Shown piece by piece: positions 44,501 through 55,587 of a DNA stretch of 64,000 nt. Position numbers and translations under genes: made by a program. The notes beneath the pieces are model-generated. The model saw only the letters and a list, made by a program, of their open reading frames with translations. It was not told where the DNA came from and did no database searches. The DNA comes from Duncaniella muris (GTDB lineage Bacteria > Bacteroidota > Bacteroidia > Bacteroidales > Muribaculaceae). The DNA lies in the NCBI RefSeq assembly GCF_003024805.1, contig NZ_PUEC01000010.1:35033-99032 (forward strand), given 5' to 3'. Position 1 is the stretch's first letter. The number at the start of each line of letters is the position of its first letter.

Positions 44501-45613
44501 TCAGAATATAACGTCGGTTGTTTTGACTGCAGCTGTATCCTTATCGGCTGACACAACAGCTGCGGCCTGAGGCTCGAAACCTGCCATAGCGCTGTCAACG
44601 GCGTCGATAAGCTCCTGGCTCATCTTGTCGCGCGAAACGATGATGCCTTCCGGATTGATCAGGATGATGCAGGGGATACCGGAAATGCCATAGAGATCGG
44701 TTGGAACTGTCTGTGCGTTGACAATGCAGGGCCACTGGAGATCGTGCTGCTTGATGGCCTTGAATGTATTGTCAGGCTCATCCCATACGGCCACGCCCAC
44801 AACATCAAGACCTTTGTCTTTATACTTGGCGTAGAGTTCCTTGATGACCTTGGTCTGGCGGATGCACGGACCGCACCAGCTTGCCCAGAAGTCAACCAGC
44901 GTGAAACGGCCGGGTTTCACGTAGTCACTGAGCTTTTCTTCCTTGCCGTTATAGCTCACGGTGAAGTCCTTATAGTGCTTTCCTTCCGAAGTTTCGGCTT
45001 TTGCCTGGAGAGATGTGCGCAGCGATTCGAGGCGCTTTGACGCTCCAAGTGCCGGATCTTTTGCGATTGCTGCGTCTATACCGGCGAGGTCCATCTCATA
45101 GGCATCCTGAAGAAACCAGAAGAGACCCACGGGGTTTCCTGCATTCTCGGCATAGGCTTTCTGAGAGATCTGGTTGTATTCCTTCTCCAGAACTTTGGCC
45201 TTTTCCATCTGGATAGAATCGTTCTGGTCAAGCGTGCGGAATTCCTGCACGATCTCGTTGCGGCGCTTCATGTAGCTTTCAAGTTTGTCATTGAGAGGTG
45301 TTCCTGATGCCTGCATTGACTCTGAAAGAACAATGTCGCCAGGTTCGATGATGACAACAGGGCCACGGCCGCCGTTGACACTTACGGTGCCGATGAAAGG
45401 CGCATCGACATTTCCTGCAAATTTCACTACTCCGTCAGTGACGAGTACTGAATCAATCTTCTGGCTGCTGTCCCAGTTGATCAGGTAGGCCATACTGTTA
45501 TTATTGTCTGCCGGCACAGGGAGTGTCAGTGTGAAATTAGGCTGTGCGTTCAGCGAACACGCGCTCACGGCCAGCATAGCGGCTGCGAGCATTGATGTGA
45601 TAGTTTTGTTCAT
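44501..45613 (-). CDS. TlpA-like thioredoxin-fold protein with DUF4369-type N-terminal domain
   Basis: A 370-residue exported protein. The signal region MNKTITSMLAAAMLAVSAC could be a lipobox (VSAC, Cys19) or be cut after LNAQ. An N-terminal beta domain (about 25-125, DUF4369-like) and a helical middle precede a thioredoxin domain with the WASWCGPC active site and the cis-Pro GIPCIILINPEG. Such proteins reduce disulfides in the periplasm. The ATG at 45613 is chosen because the TACTTTTG promoter at 45648-45641 excludes an upstream in-frame start at 45643. A possible operon with the TIGR02757 gene downstream. Confidence 0.87.
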   Translation of the reverse strand: MNKTITSMLAAAMLAVSACSLNAQPNFTLTLPVPADNNNSMAYLINWDSSQKIDSVLVTDGVVKFAGNVDAPFIGTVSVNGGRGPVVIIEPGDIVLSESMQASGTPLNDKLESYMKRRNEIVQEFRTLDQNDSIQMEKAKVLEKEYNQISQKAYAENAGNPVGLFWFLQDAYEMDLAGIDAAIAKDPALGASKRLESLRTSLQAKAETSEGKHYKDFTVSYNGKEEKLSDYVKPGRFTLVDFWASWCGPCIRQTKVIKELYAKYKDKGLDVVGVAVWDEPDNTFKAIKQHDLQWPCIVNAQTVPTDLYGISGIPCIILINPEGIIVSRDKMSQELIDAVDSAMAGFEPQAAAVVSADKDTAAVKTTDVIF

Positions 45614-45640
45614 AATTCTGATTGGATATAATCTTTCGGG

Positions 45641-45672
45641 CAAAAGTACGAATAATCCCCCAAACAGCCAAA
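45641..45672 (-). promoter_or_regulatory. Promoter of the TlpA-like gene
   Basis: On the minus strand TTTG (45672-45669) and TACTTTTG (45648-45641) are spaced by 20 bases. The TTTG begins at the last base of the groEL terminator stem. Confidence 0.75.
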
Positions 45673-45706
45673 GCAGCCGTCCGGGAAAAAGAGCCGGACG
45701 ACTGCT
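45672..45706 (-). terminator. Terminator of groES-groEL
   Basis: Stem AGCAG-x-CGTCCGG paired with CCGGACG-x-CTGCT (45672-45684 with 45694-45706, one mismatch). The short T-rich tail on the minus strand is shared with the next promoter. Confidence 0.72.
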
Positions 45707-45759
45707 GAAAAGGCTTGCAATATACTGTTTTCTTATATTGTCAGAGGGGATGCTGATTT

Positions 45760-47708
<1,949 letters not shown>

Positions 47709-47889
47709 AAGTTCCTAATATTAGTTATTTGGTTAATTATTATTGTTTCTGTCTTTATGCGCACTCTTTATATATATTTAAGGTATATAAGACTGCTTTC
47801 ACGTCTATCAGATGGAGCATAAACCGTGCCAGTCTTCATCTGTGTCAGTTGCGACTGACAATTTGTCAATTCCGCGCCTTGCAAAAGGG

Positions 47890-47897
47890 CAAAATTA
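47890..47897 (-). promoter_or_regulatory. Possible -7 element for groES-groEL
   Basis: TAATTTTG on the minus strand; no matching -33 box. The space from here to groES (about 180 bases) is AT-rich with no clear motif. Confidence 0.45.
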
Positions 47898-47954
47898 ATG
47901 CCGGCCGGCTCACTCGCCCACCGACATTTAAAACGTTTCAGCCTACGGATTAGT

Positions 47955-48683
47955 TCAGCATCTGCAACCTTTGTGCAACCCGCTTTCTATTTCACGATAA
48001 GACTCTTCCATCAGCCGGGCCTGGTCATGGCCGTCGGCAGAGGGATGGATGGGTTTGTGAATCGTCAGACAGATATGGCCGGGCACCGGCATTTTCTTGA
48101 AACGCGGCAGCACATCAAAGGCGCCGTCGATTGTCAATGGCACCACCGGTAGATTGAACTCGATGGCCAGGCGGAAAGCTCCTTTCTTGAAACGGGCCAT
48201 CTCGCCGGTCCATGAGCGCGCGCCTTCGGGAAAGACCACAAGTGACATGCCTCCGCTCAGCTGGCGTTCGGCCTGCTGCATGGTGCGGCGTGTGGCTGAT
48301 GCCGAGGAATTGTCGACAAAGATCTGCTGCGACCAGGCGCATGCCCAGCCTACAAAGGGAATTTTGCGCAGACTCTGCTTCATCATCCAGCGGAAATTAT
48401 GGCCGAGATAACCGTAGACGGTAAAAATGTCATATGCTCCCTGATGGTTTGCCACGAAAACGTAGCTTACTTTCGGGTCGATATTCTCCCGTCCTCTGAC
48501 AGTAACTCTGACAAAGGAAAGCCAACAGAAAAGTCTGGCCCATAGGACCTGAGGATAGTAGCCCCACCAGCGCCCGAAACCAAGCGCCGAACCGGTCACC
48601 GTGATCACGGCTGCAATGACAGTGGCCACCGCAAGCAAAGGAATCATTATCAGAATCTGATAAATGCGATAAATGATCATCAT
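47955..48683 (-). CDS. plsC: 1-acyl-sn-glycerol-3-phosphate acyltransferase
   Basis: A 242-residue inner-membrane enzyme that acylates lysophosphatidate in phospholipid synthesis. An N-terminal hydrophobic segment (about 5-35) is followed by the catalytic HX4D motif NHQGAYD, the FPEGARS substrate motif and PVVPLTIDGAF. The ATG at 48683 is chosen because the promoter's -7 box (48715-48708) overlaps an upstream in-frame ATG at 48710. Confidence 0.9.
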   Translation of the reverse strand: MMIIYRIYQILIMIPLLAVATVIAAVITVTGSALGFGRWWGYYPQVLWARLFCWLSFVRVTVRGRENIDPKVSYVFVANHQGAYDIFTVYGYLGHNFRWMMKQSLRKIPFVGWACAWSQQIFVDNSSASATRRTMQQAERQLSGGMSLVVFPEGARSWTGEMARFKKGAFRLAIEFNLPVVPLTIDGAFDVLPRFKKMPVPGHICLTIHKPIHPSADGHDQARLMEESYREIESGLHKGCRC

Positions 48684-48707
48684 GGAATTTGTGTGCTTAA
48701 GACACAG

Positions 48708-48739
48708 CAAAAATACACATTATTCCCTATATTTTCAAA
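48708..48739 (-). promoter_or_regulatory. Promoter of plsC
   Basis: On the minus strand TTTG (48739-48736) and TATTTTTG (48715-48708) are spaced by 20 bases. Confidence 0.78.
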
Positions 48740-48908
48740 AAATGTGCAAATATATTACCAGACCTGGGTCCACTGTCAGCTTTATGCATCCCTAAGGTCT
48801 ACACCTTGTATATTAAGAGGGTGTCTTAAAAAATGATTCATTATCACATGACGGTTCGAAAAATGTTAATCTTTCTTACATCCGGTTAAAGAAATTTTTC
48901 TTTAATTC

Positions 48909-48939
48909 TTGTAAAGCCCGATGTTTTGACGTAACTTTG
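48909..48939 (+). promoter_or_regulatory. Promoter of the fumarate reductase operon
   Basis: TAACTTTG (48932-48939) with a TTG box at 48909-48911, about 20 bases upstream. The leader is about 65 bases. Confidence 0.65.
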
Positions 48940-49009
48940 CGCTATAAAACAGTTCAATAGCATCAATTTCTTAATTCATTTAAATAATTTAATCCATTTT
49001 TAAACTACT

Positions 49010-49684
49010 ATGTGGTTAACTTGCTCATCTATAGGGAGGAAGTTCGTGATGGCTCTCACGGGCTTATGCCTTGTCCTATTTGTCACGTTTCACTGTCTGA
49101 TGAACGGTGTGGCTATCTTCTGGCCCGACGGTTATAACGCAGTCTGCGCATTCCTTGGCGCCAACTGGTATGCACTGGTTGCCTCAATGGGTCTCGCCGT
49201 GCTCTTCATCATTCACATCTGTTATGCCGTATGGCTGACCCTTCAGAACCGCAAGGCCCGTGGCAACGACCGCTACGACGTGGTTCGCAAACCCGCTCAG
49301 GTTGAATGGGCATCGCAGAACATGCTCGTGCTCGGTATCGTGATCCTCGCATTCCTCGTTGTCCATCTCATCCAGTTCTGGGCAAAAATGCAGCTCGCCG
49401 AAATCATGGGCATCCATGAACCCGATCCTCAGAACGGCATGTACTTCATCAATGTGGCATTCAGCTGCATCTGGACCCCGATTATCTACATCATCGGCTT
49501 CATCGCTCTCTGGTTCCACATGAACCACGGCTTCTGGTCAATGTTCCAGAGCTGCGGCTGGGACAATGACACCTGGCTCCCCCGCCTCAAGACAATCGGC
49601 TGCTGGTGGACCTCAATCGTTGTCATCCTCTTCATCATCCAGGCAATCGTGTTCACAATCCGTGCCAGCAACGGATGTTTCTAA
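49010..49684 (+). CDS. frdC: Succinate dehydrogenase/fumarate reductase cytochrome b subunit
   Basis: A 224-residue membrane anchor with five hydrophobic helices, typical of the type-B di-heme subunit. Conserved histidines suitable for heme lie in VTFHCLMNG, FIIHICYAV, FLVVHLIQFW and LWFHMNHGFW. It transfers electrons between the quinone pool and the FrdAB subunits. First gene of frdC-frdA-frdB with gaps of 32 and 30 bases. In anaerobic Bacteroidales the complex runs mainly as fumarate reductase to make succinate; direction is inferred. Confidence 0.94.
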   Translation: MWLTCSSIGRKFVMALTGLCLVLFVTFHCLMNGVAIFWPDGYNAVCAFLGANWYALVASMGLAVLFIIHICYAVWLTLQNRKARGNDRYDVVRKPAQVEWASQNMLVLGIVILAFLVVHLIQFWAKMQLAEIMGIHEPDPQNGMYFINVAFSCIWTPIIYIIGFIALWFHMNHGFWSMFQSCGWDNDTWLPRLKTIGCWWTSIVVILFIIQAIVFTIRASNGCF

Positions 49685-49716
49685 TCTTATTCCGTAAATA
49701 ATATCACAACACAGAT

Positions 49717-51744
49717 ATGGCAGACATCAAAAACCTTGAGGGCATGATTGACTCTACCCCCATCATGAAGGATTACGCCGACATCGAATCCTCAGCCTTA
49801 CCTGAATATCAGATCGACTCCAAGATCCCCGAAGGGCCCCTCGCCCAGAAATGGACAAACTATAAGGCACATCAGAAACTCGTCAACCCCGCCAACAAGC
49901 GCAACCTCGACGTGATCGTGGTCGGCACCGGTCTGGCAGGCGCCTCTGCCGCCTCGACCCTCGGCGAACTCGGTTTCAACGTGCTCAACTTCTGCATCCA
50001 GGACTCACCCCGCCGCGCCCACTCCATCGCAGCCCAGGGCGGTATCAATGCAGCAAAAGACTATCAGAACGACGGCGACTCCATCTATCGCCTCTTCTAT
50101 GACACTATCAAGGGCGGCGACTTCCGTTCACGCGAAGCCAACGTCTACCGTCTTGCCGAAGTGTCAAACAACATCATCGACCAATGTGTGGCACAGGGCG
50201 TTCCTTTCGCCCGCGAATACGGAGGTCTGCTCGCCAACCGCTCGTTTGGCGGCGCACAGGTTTCACGTACATTCTACGCCAAAGGCCAGACCGGCCAGCA
50301 GCTCCTTCTCGGTGCCTACGCCTCACTCAACCGCCAGATCAAGAAAGGCACAGTGAAGTCGTTCAACCGCCGCGAAATGCTTGACGTGGTTATCATCGAC
50401 GGCCGCGCCCGCGGTATAATCGTCCGCAACCTCGTCACCGGCGAGATCGAACGCTACGCAGCCCACGCAGTAGTACTCGCCACCGGCGGCTACGGCCGTG
50501 CATTCTTCCTCTCAACAAACGCTATGGGCTGCAACGGCTCGGCTGCTGTCCAGGCTTTCAAGAAGGGTGCCTACCTCGCCAACCTCGCCTTCACCCAGAT
50601 CCACCCCACCTGTATCCCCGTCCACGGCGAAGATCAGTCTAAACTGACCCTCATGAGTGAATCGCTCCGTAACGACGGCCGCATCTGGGTTCCCAAAAAG
50701 AAAGAAGACGCCGAAGCCATCCGCGCCGGCAAGAAAAAGCCCACCGATATCCCCGACGAAGACCGCGACTTCTATCTCGAACGCCGCTATCCGGCATTCG
50801 GTAACCTCTGCCCCCGTGACATCGCCAGCCGTGCCGCCAAGGAACGCTGCGACGCCGGCTTCGGTGTAGGTACAGGCAACGCCGTATATCTCGACTTCAA
50901 GTATGCCATCAACCGTCTGGGCGAAGACGTGGTCCGCGACCGCTACGGAAACCTCTTCGACATGTATCAGATGATCTCTGATGACAATCCCTACGAAACC
51001 CCGATGATGATCTTCCCCGCAAGCCACTACACAATGGGCGGTATCTGGGTAGACTACGAACTGCAGACTTCCGTCAAGGGTCTCTTCGCAATCGGCGAAT
51101 GTAACTTCTCTGACCACGGCGCAAACCGTCTCGGCGCATCAGCCCTCATGCAGGGCCTTGCCGACGGCTACTTCGTGCTCCCCTACACTATGCAGAACTA
51201 TCTGAGCGATCAGATCAAGGTGCCCCACTTCACTACCGATGCCAAGGAATTTGACGAAGCAGAAAAGGCAGTCCGCACCCGCATCGACAAACTCATGGCC
51301 ATCAAGGGTACCAAGTCACCCGACCAGATCCACAAGCGACTGGGCCATGTGATGTGGGATCTCGTAGGTATGGGCCGCACACTCCAGAGCCTCGTCAAAG
51401 CTCTTGACGAGATCGAAGAAGTCCGCAAGGAATTCTACTCTGACCTGCGCATCGTAGGCCGTGCCGATGATCTCAACACCGAACTCGAAAAGGCTCTCCG
51501 CCTGGAGGACTTCCTTGTAATTGCCAAGATGATGGCTATCGACGCCCTCAACCGCAACGAATCATGCGGCGCTCACTTCCGCGAGGAATATCAGCTCGCC
51601 GACGGCGAAGCCGCTCGTAACGACAAGGACTATATGTATGTCAGCTGCTGGAAATACACCGGCGACAACGAAAAGCCCGTGCTTCTCAAAGAACCCCTCA
51701 ACTACACCGAGATCAAGGTTCAGACCCGTAACTACAAATCATAA
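49717..51744 (+). CDS. frdA: Fumarate reductase/succinate dehydrogenase flavoprotein subunit
   Basis: A 675-residue FAD subunit. The dinucleotide fold [22 protein letters not shown] (about 64-85), the covalent-FAD motif [18 protein letters not shown], the catalytic region with [29 protein letters not shown] and the FRxxHGANRLG-like [18 protein letters not shown] are present. It begins with about 32 extra residues ([20 protein letters not shown]...) before the [14 protein letters not shown] sequence where I expect relatives to start; another Met at residue 17 is inside this stretch. The rest is standard. Middle gene of the operon. Confidence 0.95.
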   Translation: MADIKNLEGMIDSTPIMKDYADIESSALPEYQIDSKIPEGPLAQKWTNYKAHQKLVNPANKRNLDVIVVGTGLAGASAASTLGELGFNVLNFCIQDSPRRAHSIAAQGGINAAKDYQNDGDSIYRLFYDTIKGGDFRSREANVYRLAEVSNNIIDQCVAQGVPFAREYGGLLANRSFGGAQVSRTFYAKGQTGQQLLLGAYASLNRQIKKGTVKSFNRREMLDVVIIDGRARGIIVRNLVTGEIERYAAHAVVLATGGYGRAFFLSTNAMGCNGSAAVQAFKKGAYLANLAFTQIHPTCIPVHGEDQSKLTLMSESLRNDGRIWVPKKKEDAEAIRAGKKKPTDIPDEDRDFYLERRYPAFGNLCPRDIASRAAKERCDAGFGVGTGNAVYLDFKYAINRLGEDVVRDRYGNLFDMYQMISDDNPYETPMMIFPASHYTMGGIWVDYELQTSVKGLFAIGECNFSDHGANRLGASALMQGLADGYFVLPYTMQNYLSDQIKVPHFTTDAKEFDEAEKAVRTRIDKLMAIKGTKSPDQIHKRLGHVMWDLVGMGRTLQSLVKALDEIEEVRKEFYSDLRIVGRADDLNTELEKALRLEDFLVIAKMMAIDALNRNESCGAHFREEYQLADGEAARNDKDYMYVSCWKYTGDNEKPVLLKEPLNYTEIKVQTRNYKS

Positions 51745-51774
51745 TCCTCCCCACACCAAAACATTGTAAGTAAA

Positions 51775-52530
51775 ATGGAACATACTATAAATGTAAACCT
51801 CAAGATTTGGCGTCAGCGTGGTCCCAAAGAGCCGGGTTCATTCCAGACCTACCGCGTGGAGAACGTCTCAACCGGAAGCTCTTTCCTTGAAATGCTCGAC
51901 ATGCTCAACCAGCAGCTCATCGACCGCAACGAAGAGCCCGTAGTTTTTGACAGCGACTGTCGCGAAGGTATCTGCGGCATGTGTTCTCTCTACATCAACG
52001 GACACCCCCACGGCCCCGTTCAGGGAATCACCACCTGCCAGCTCCACATGCGCAAATTTAACAACGAGGACACCATCACCATCGAACCCTGGCGCTCGGC
52101 CGCATTCCCCGTTGTGCGTGACCTCATGGTCAACCGCAACGCATTCGACCAGATCCAGCAGGCCGGCGGCTACGTTTCGTTCAACTGCGGCGGAGCTCCT
52201 GACGCCAACAGCCTCCCCATCTCTAAGGAAGTGGCTGACATCGCTATGGATTCCGCTACCTGCATCGGCTGCGGCGCCTGCGTGGCTGCCTGCAAGAACG
52301 GCTCAGCTATGCTCTTCGTCAGCGCAAAGGTAAGCCAGTTCGCTCTCCTGCCCCAGGGTCAGGTGGAACGTGCCCGCCGTGCGCGCGCAATGGTCAGCAA
52401 GATGGACGAACTCGGATTCGGCAACTGCACCAACACCGGTGCCTGCGCAGCCGAATGTCCCAAGAACGTTCCTCTGAGCAACATCGCCCGCCTCAACCGC
52501 GAATTCATCAAAGCCAAGTGTGCTGACTGA
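51775..52530 (+). CDS. frdB: Fumarate reductase/succinate dehydrogenase iron-sulfur subunit
   Basis: A 251-residue protein carrying three Fe-S clusters between FrdA and the cytochrome. The [2Fe-2S] ligands are Cys62, 67, 70 and 88 (CREGICGMC then ITTC), the second set is [14 protein letters not shown] and the third [17 protein letters not shown]. Length is normal for this class. Last gene of the operon; two terminators follow. Confidence 0.95.
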   Translation: MEHTINVNLKIWRQRGPKEPGSFQTYRVENVSTGSSFLEMLDMLNQQLIDRNEEPVVFDSDCREGICGMCSLYINGHPHGPVQGITTCQLHMRKFNNEDTITIEPWRSAAFPVVRDLMVNRNAFDQIQQAGGYVSFNCGGAPDANSLPISKEVADIAMDSATCIGCGACVAACKNGSAMLFVSAKVSQFALLPQGQVERARRARAMVSKMDELGFGNCTNTGACAAECPKNVPLSNIARLNREFIKAKCAD

Positions 52531-52572
52531 TCGCCCGGTCTCACCGCACTGACGGCATAAGAAACACCATCT

Positions 52573-52617
52573 GATGCGCCCTTGGGTCTTTTCACAGATC
52601 CAAGGGCGCATCTCTTT
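52573..52617 (+). terminator. Terminator of frdCAB
   Basis: A perfect 13-bp stem (52573-52585 with 52600-52612) and a short T-rich tail. Confidence 0.85.
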
Positions 52618-52665
52618 CAGCCGTAAGCGCCATGACAGGGCATACACGCTCCGCATGATCACACT

Positions 52666-52698
52666 AAAACAGCCGGATGCAGTGCATCCGGCTGTTTT
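52666..52698. terminator. Bidirectional terminator between frdB and the muramidase gene
   Basis: A perfect 15-bp stem (52666-52680 with 52684-52698) with a 3-base loop; it begins with AAAA and ends with TTTT, so it can serve both converging genes. Confidence 0.9.
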
Positions 52699-52765
52699 CA
52701 CAGAAAAAACGGGTTAGAGAATGAATGCGTGTGTGCCAGAAGCACTTTTCTGACAATATTCCATC

Positions 52766-53488
52766 TTATTTGCTGTGACGGCTGTAGGCCTGGGCCATAC
52801 GGGTGTGATAGGCGCGTTTGGCATATCCGGGGCCATTGTAGCCGCGGGCAAATGCAGCCCAGTTTTTGGTCTTCAAGTGTTTCACAAGTCCGGTTGTACT
52901 GATGAAACTGGCAAACATGTCAAGCTGGTCACGCTCTGACCGTGACATGCGGCAGACAAAGTCATCAAGGCTCTCGGCCCCGCATTTTTTCCAATTGAAA
53001 CCGCCAATCTGAAACATACCCCAGAAAGTACCTTCCACAGCGGCATTATGATTGATCGATTTGGCGGCCTCCAGCCTCTTGTGGGCACGAGACTGCGATC
53101 CGCGTGACGACGCGAACACAACAGAATGTGATTTGCTGTATTTCGAAAGATTCACACCGCGCCTTGTGGCGAAACGGCGAAACATTGAGAGATCAAAATT
53201 GATCAGCGGTTTGCCCGGAGAAGCAAAGCCTTCGTGTGTGCGCCCGGCTTCGATCTCGACCACAGCCTTGATGGCTGCTACCTCGACTCCGAGCTCCGCA
53301 GCCACTTCTTCGAAATCGGCTTCGGTCAGTGTCAGAATAGTGTCGGTAGGGAGCATCATCAGATCGCATCCCTGTGTAACGGCCGTCAGAGAGTCAGCGG
53401 CTTGATGCTGCGAACTGTTGTCGGTCATTGAAAATAGAAGCGACGAGAGGAGAATGGAGAGCGAAAAGAGAATTAATCGTCGTGACAT
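52766..53488 (-). CDS. N-acetylmuramidase domain protein
   Basis: A 240-residue exported protein. A signal or anchor helix (MSRRLILFSLSILLSSLLF) precedes a domain of the N-acetylmuramidase (DUF3380-like) type, with the catalytic-type Glu in AIKAVVEIEAGRTHEGF, then INFDLSMFRRF, and a helical bundle with FWGMFQIGGFNWKKCG and FARGYNGPGYAKRAYHTRMAQAY. These proteins cut peptidoglycan glycan strands and are known from phage endolysins, but nothing phage-like is nearby. The ATG at 53488 yields the signal sequence; an in-frame ATG at 53581 is unlikely. It may work in cell-wall remodelling. Confidence 0.82.
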   Translation of the reverse strand: MSRRLILFSLSILLSSLLFSMTDNSSQHQAADSLTAVTQGCDLMMLPTDTILTLTEADFEEVAAELGVEVAAIKAVVEIEAGRTHEGFASPGKPLINFDLSMFRRFATRRGVNLSKYSKSHSVVFASSRGSQSRAHKRLEAAKSINHNAAVEGTFWGMFQIGGFNWKKCGAESLDDFVCRMSRSERDQLDMFASFISTTGLVKHLKTKNWAAFARGYNGPGYAKRAYHTRMAQAYSRHSK

Positions 53489-53606
53489 GAAAAAATGAAT
53501 TGATGAAACATCGGCAGCGCCCTCCGGCGCGGCCCTTAGCGAAAGCGTGTCAGAAAGGAATGAAAGACACACTGATATCATAGACGCTTCAGAAGCGCAA
53601 AAGTTT

Positions 53607-53629
53607 AGAGGTTTTTTAAAACAACCTCT
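53607..53629. repeat. AGAGGTT/AACCTCT hairpin
   Basis: A 7-bp hairpin (53607-53613 with 53623-53629), one of several AGAGG-stem hairpins in intergenic DNA here (see 24312-24358 and 42522-42540). Confidence 0.6.
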
Positions 53630-53687
53630 GAGTCATTCATAGAAAACCACGCCTTCACGGCGCTCCGTAAGGAGAAAGAATAGTGGC

Positions 53688-53714
53688 CTCCTCCGCCTGG
53701 AGCAGGCGGAGGAG
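53688..53714 (-). terminator. GC-rich hairpin after pepD
   Basis: A perfect 12-bp stem CTCCTCCGCCTG/CAGGCGGAGGAG with a 3-base loop, 57 bases past the pepD stop. No long T run. Confidence 0.6.
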
Positions 53715-53771
53715 ATGCCACCTTATATTATAAGTAACGCCTGACTGCTGTCATCAGAAATGCAGCCCGTA

Positions 53772-55232
53772 TTACTTCTTGAGTTCGCCTACCTTTTCAA
53801 GGGTCCGCTTGAGCTGACCCCAGAAACGTTCTACAGCCGGAATGTACATGCTCTCGGAAGGAGAATGCACGTCGCGCAGTGTCGGGCCGAATGAAACCAT
53901 GTCGAGGTAAGGATACTTGGTGAGGAACAGACCGCATTCCAGACCGGCATGAATGGCCTTGATGGCAGGTTCAACTCCATAAAGTTCCTTATAGGCATCG
54001 CGTGAGATCTTCATGATCGGTGATTCGAGGTTGGGCTGCCATCCGGGATAGCCGTCGCCGTGTTCCACACGTGCGCCTGCGAGCAGAAAGACTGCCTCAA
54101 CCTGACGGGCGATGTCCCATTTGCGTGACTCTACAGAGCTGCGCTGACTGGTGGTAACCACGATTGTATTGTCAGAAGCCATCTTCACTGATGCGAGGTT
54201 GGTCGAGGTTTCGACAAGGCCTTCGAGTTCACGGCTCATGGAAACCACTCCGTGGGGAGCGCCATAGACCGCGCGGATAAGATTGAGCGATGTCTGCTGG
54301 TCAATGGTGAATTCGGGGGTGTCGACACTTTCCATTGTGATCTTGAGACCGGGTTCCACGCCCTGATACTCGTTTTCCAGATCGGCGATATAGTGGTTGA
54401 GCATGGTACGCACTTCTTCCTTACGTGAAGTGTGGACACCGATCACTGCATGTGCGGCACGCGGAATGGCGTTGCGCAGATTGCCGCCATCGATTTCAGA
54501 AACCACAACCTCATGCTTGCCTGAAAGCATGAAAAGGAAGCGGGCAAGGAGCTTGTTGGCGTTGGCGCGGCCAAGATGAATGTCACCGCCTGAATGGCCG
54601 CCGTTGAGACCTTCGACATTTATCTTGAAATACATGAAATCGGTCGGAGCGAACGAGCGGTTGTAAGTGAAGAAAGCCTGGGTATCAACACCTCCGGCAC
54701 ATCCCACAAAGATCTCGGCATCATCCTCTGAGTCGAGATTGAGAAGCATAGTGCCTGAAATCATATCCTCACCGAGATTGTTGGCACCGGTCATACCGGT
54801 CTCTTCATCGACTGTAAAGAGAGCTTCGAGCGGACCATGCTCATAGCTGTCATCGATCAGAGCGGCGAGAGCTGCGGCCATACCGATACCGTTGTCAGCA
54901 CCGAGAGTTGTGCCCTTTGTGCGCACCCAGTCGCCGTCGATCACCACGGGGATCGGGCTGTTGGCAAAATCGAAATTCTTGTCATTTGACTCGCAAACCA
55001 TATCCATGTGGCCCTGCATGATGACTGTAGGAGCATTTTCATGGCCTGGTGTAGCCGGTTTGGTGATGACTACGTTGCCAACCTTGTCGGTTTTCACCTC
55101 AAGATTGTGGGCTTTCGCGAAATCCAGCAGATACTGGCGGATTTTCTCTTCCTTCTTTGAAGGACGGGGGATCTTGGTGATCTCGTCAAAAATCGCGAAC
55201 ACCTCGCGCGGCTGAAGATCTTTGATTTCCAT
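53772..55232 (-). CDS. pepD: Aminoacyl-histidine dipeptidase (M20 family)
   Basis: A 486-residue cytoplasmic metallopeptidase that cleaves dipeptides such as carnosine and Xaa-His. M20 motifs: VIMQGHMDMVCE (first zinc His), LGADNGIGMAAALA (bridging Asp), VDEETGMTGAN (catalytic Glu pair), and IHAGLECGLF near the end. Length matches PepD. It appears to be a single-gene unit. Confidence 0.95.
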   Translation of the reverse strand: MEIKDLQPREVFAIFDEITKIPRPSKKEEKIRQYLLDFAKAHNLEVKTDKVGNVVITKPATPGHENAPTVIMQGHMDMVCESNDKNFDFANSPIPVVIDGDWVRTKGTTLGADNGIGMAAALAALIDDSYEHGPLEALFTVDEETGMTGANNLGEDMISGTMLLNLDSEDDAEIFVGCAGGVDTQAFFTYNRSFAPTDFMYFKINVEGLNGGHSGGDIHLGRANANKLLARFLFMLSGKHEVVVSEIDGGNLRNAIPRAAHAVIGVHTSRKEEVRTMLNHYIADLENEYQGVEPGLKITMESVDTPEFTIDQQTSLNLIRAVYGAPHGVVSMSRELEGLVETSTNLASVKMASDNTIVVTTSQRSSVESRKWDIARQVEAVFLLAGARVEHGDGYPGWQPNLESPIMKISRDAYKELYGVEPAIKAIHAGLECGLFLTKYPYLDMVSFGPTLRDVHSPSESMYIPAVERFWGQLKRTLEKVGELKK

Positions 55233-55325
55233 ATCGGGTAATTAATTAGTGTTAAATTTTATGGATTTACCGCACTAAATTATAAAATAAAATTGATATA
55301 CGCGCAAAAATATCGCGCAAATTGC

Positions 55326-55333
55326 TACTTTTG
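55326..55333 (+). promoter_or_regulatory. -7 element for the small membrane protein gene
   Basis: TACTTTTG, 23 bases before the ATG at 55357. Confidence 0.6.
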
Positions 55334-55356
55334 CATCGTAAAAGTCCAAATTGACA

Positions 55357-55548
55357 ATGAAAACCTTGTTCATCACAGTCATCTTAGCTGTTGTTCTCAT
55401 CGGAATCGCGATAGTTGCACTGGGGGTCAAAGTGCTGTTTGTCAAAGGCGGACGTTTCCCCTCAGGTCATGCTCACGATCTTCCTGAACTGCGCCGAAGA
55501 GGTATCGGGTGCGCCCACGGCGGCGCTGACCGTAAGCAAAAACGTTAA
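55357..55548 (+). CDS. Small conserved membrane protein
   Basis: A 63-residue protein with one transmembrane helix (about 4-27, TLFITVILAVVLIGIAIVALGVKV) and a short tail with the pattern KGGRFPSGHxxxLPELRRRGIGCAH. I recognise this tail from small Bacteroidetes membrane proteins with no assigned role. The single Cys and two His in the tail could bind a metal or cofactor. The ATG at 55357 fits the promoter spacing. It is followed 39 bases later by the OmpH-like gene, so they are likely co-transcribed. Confidence 0.68.
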   Translation: MKTLFITVILAVVLIGIAIVALGVKVLFVKGGRFPSGHAHDLPELRRRGIGCAHGGADRKQKR

Positions 55549-55587
55549 TATCATTTATATACAGTACATATACCCTATTTTCTTCAC

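Larger units (their letters stand above)
48684..49009. other. 326-base intergenic region between plsC and frdC
   Basis: It holds the divergent promoters of plsC and frdCAB. Between them are a small AAGGT/ACCTT hairpin (48794-48807) and a lone AAGAGGGTGT half-hairpin (48815-48824) like those at other intergenic sites. The frdC leader (48945-49009) is AT-rich. No coding sequence seen. Confidence 0.65.

Noticed and set aside
47709..47954. CIRCE (HrcA) operator upstream of groES
   Set aside because: No TTAGCACTC-N9-GAGTGCTAA-like inverted repeat is present; only an isolated GCACTC near 47760.
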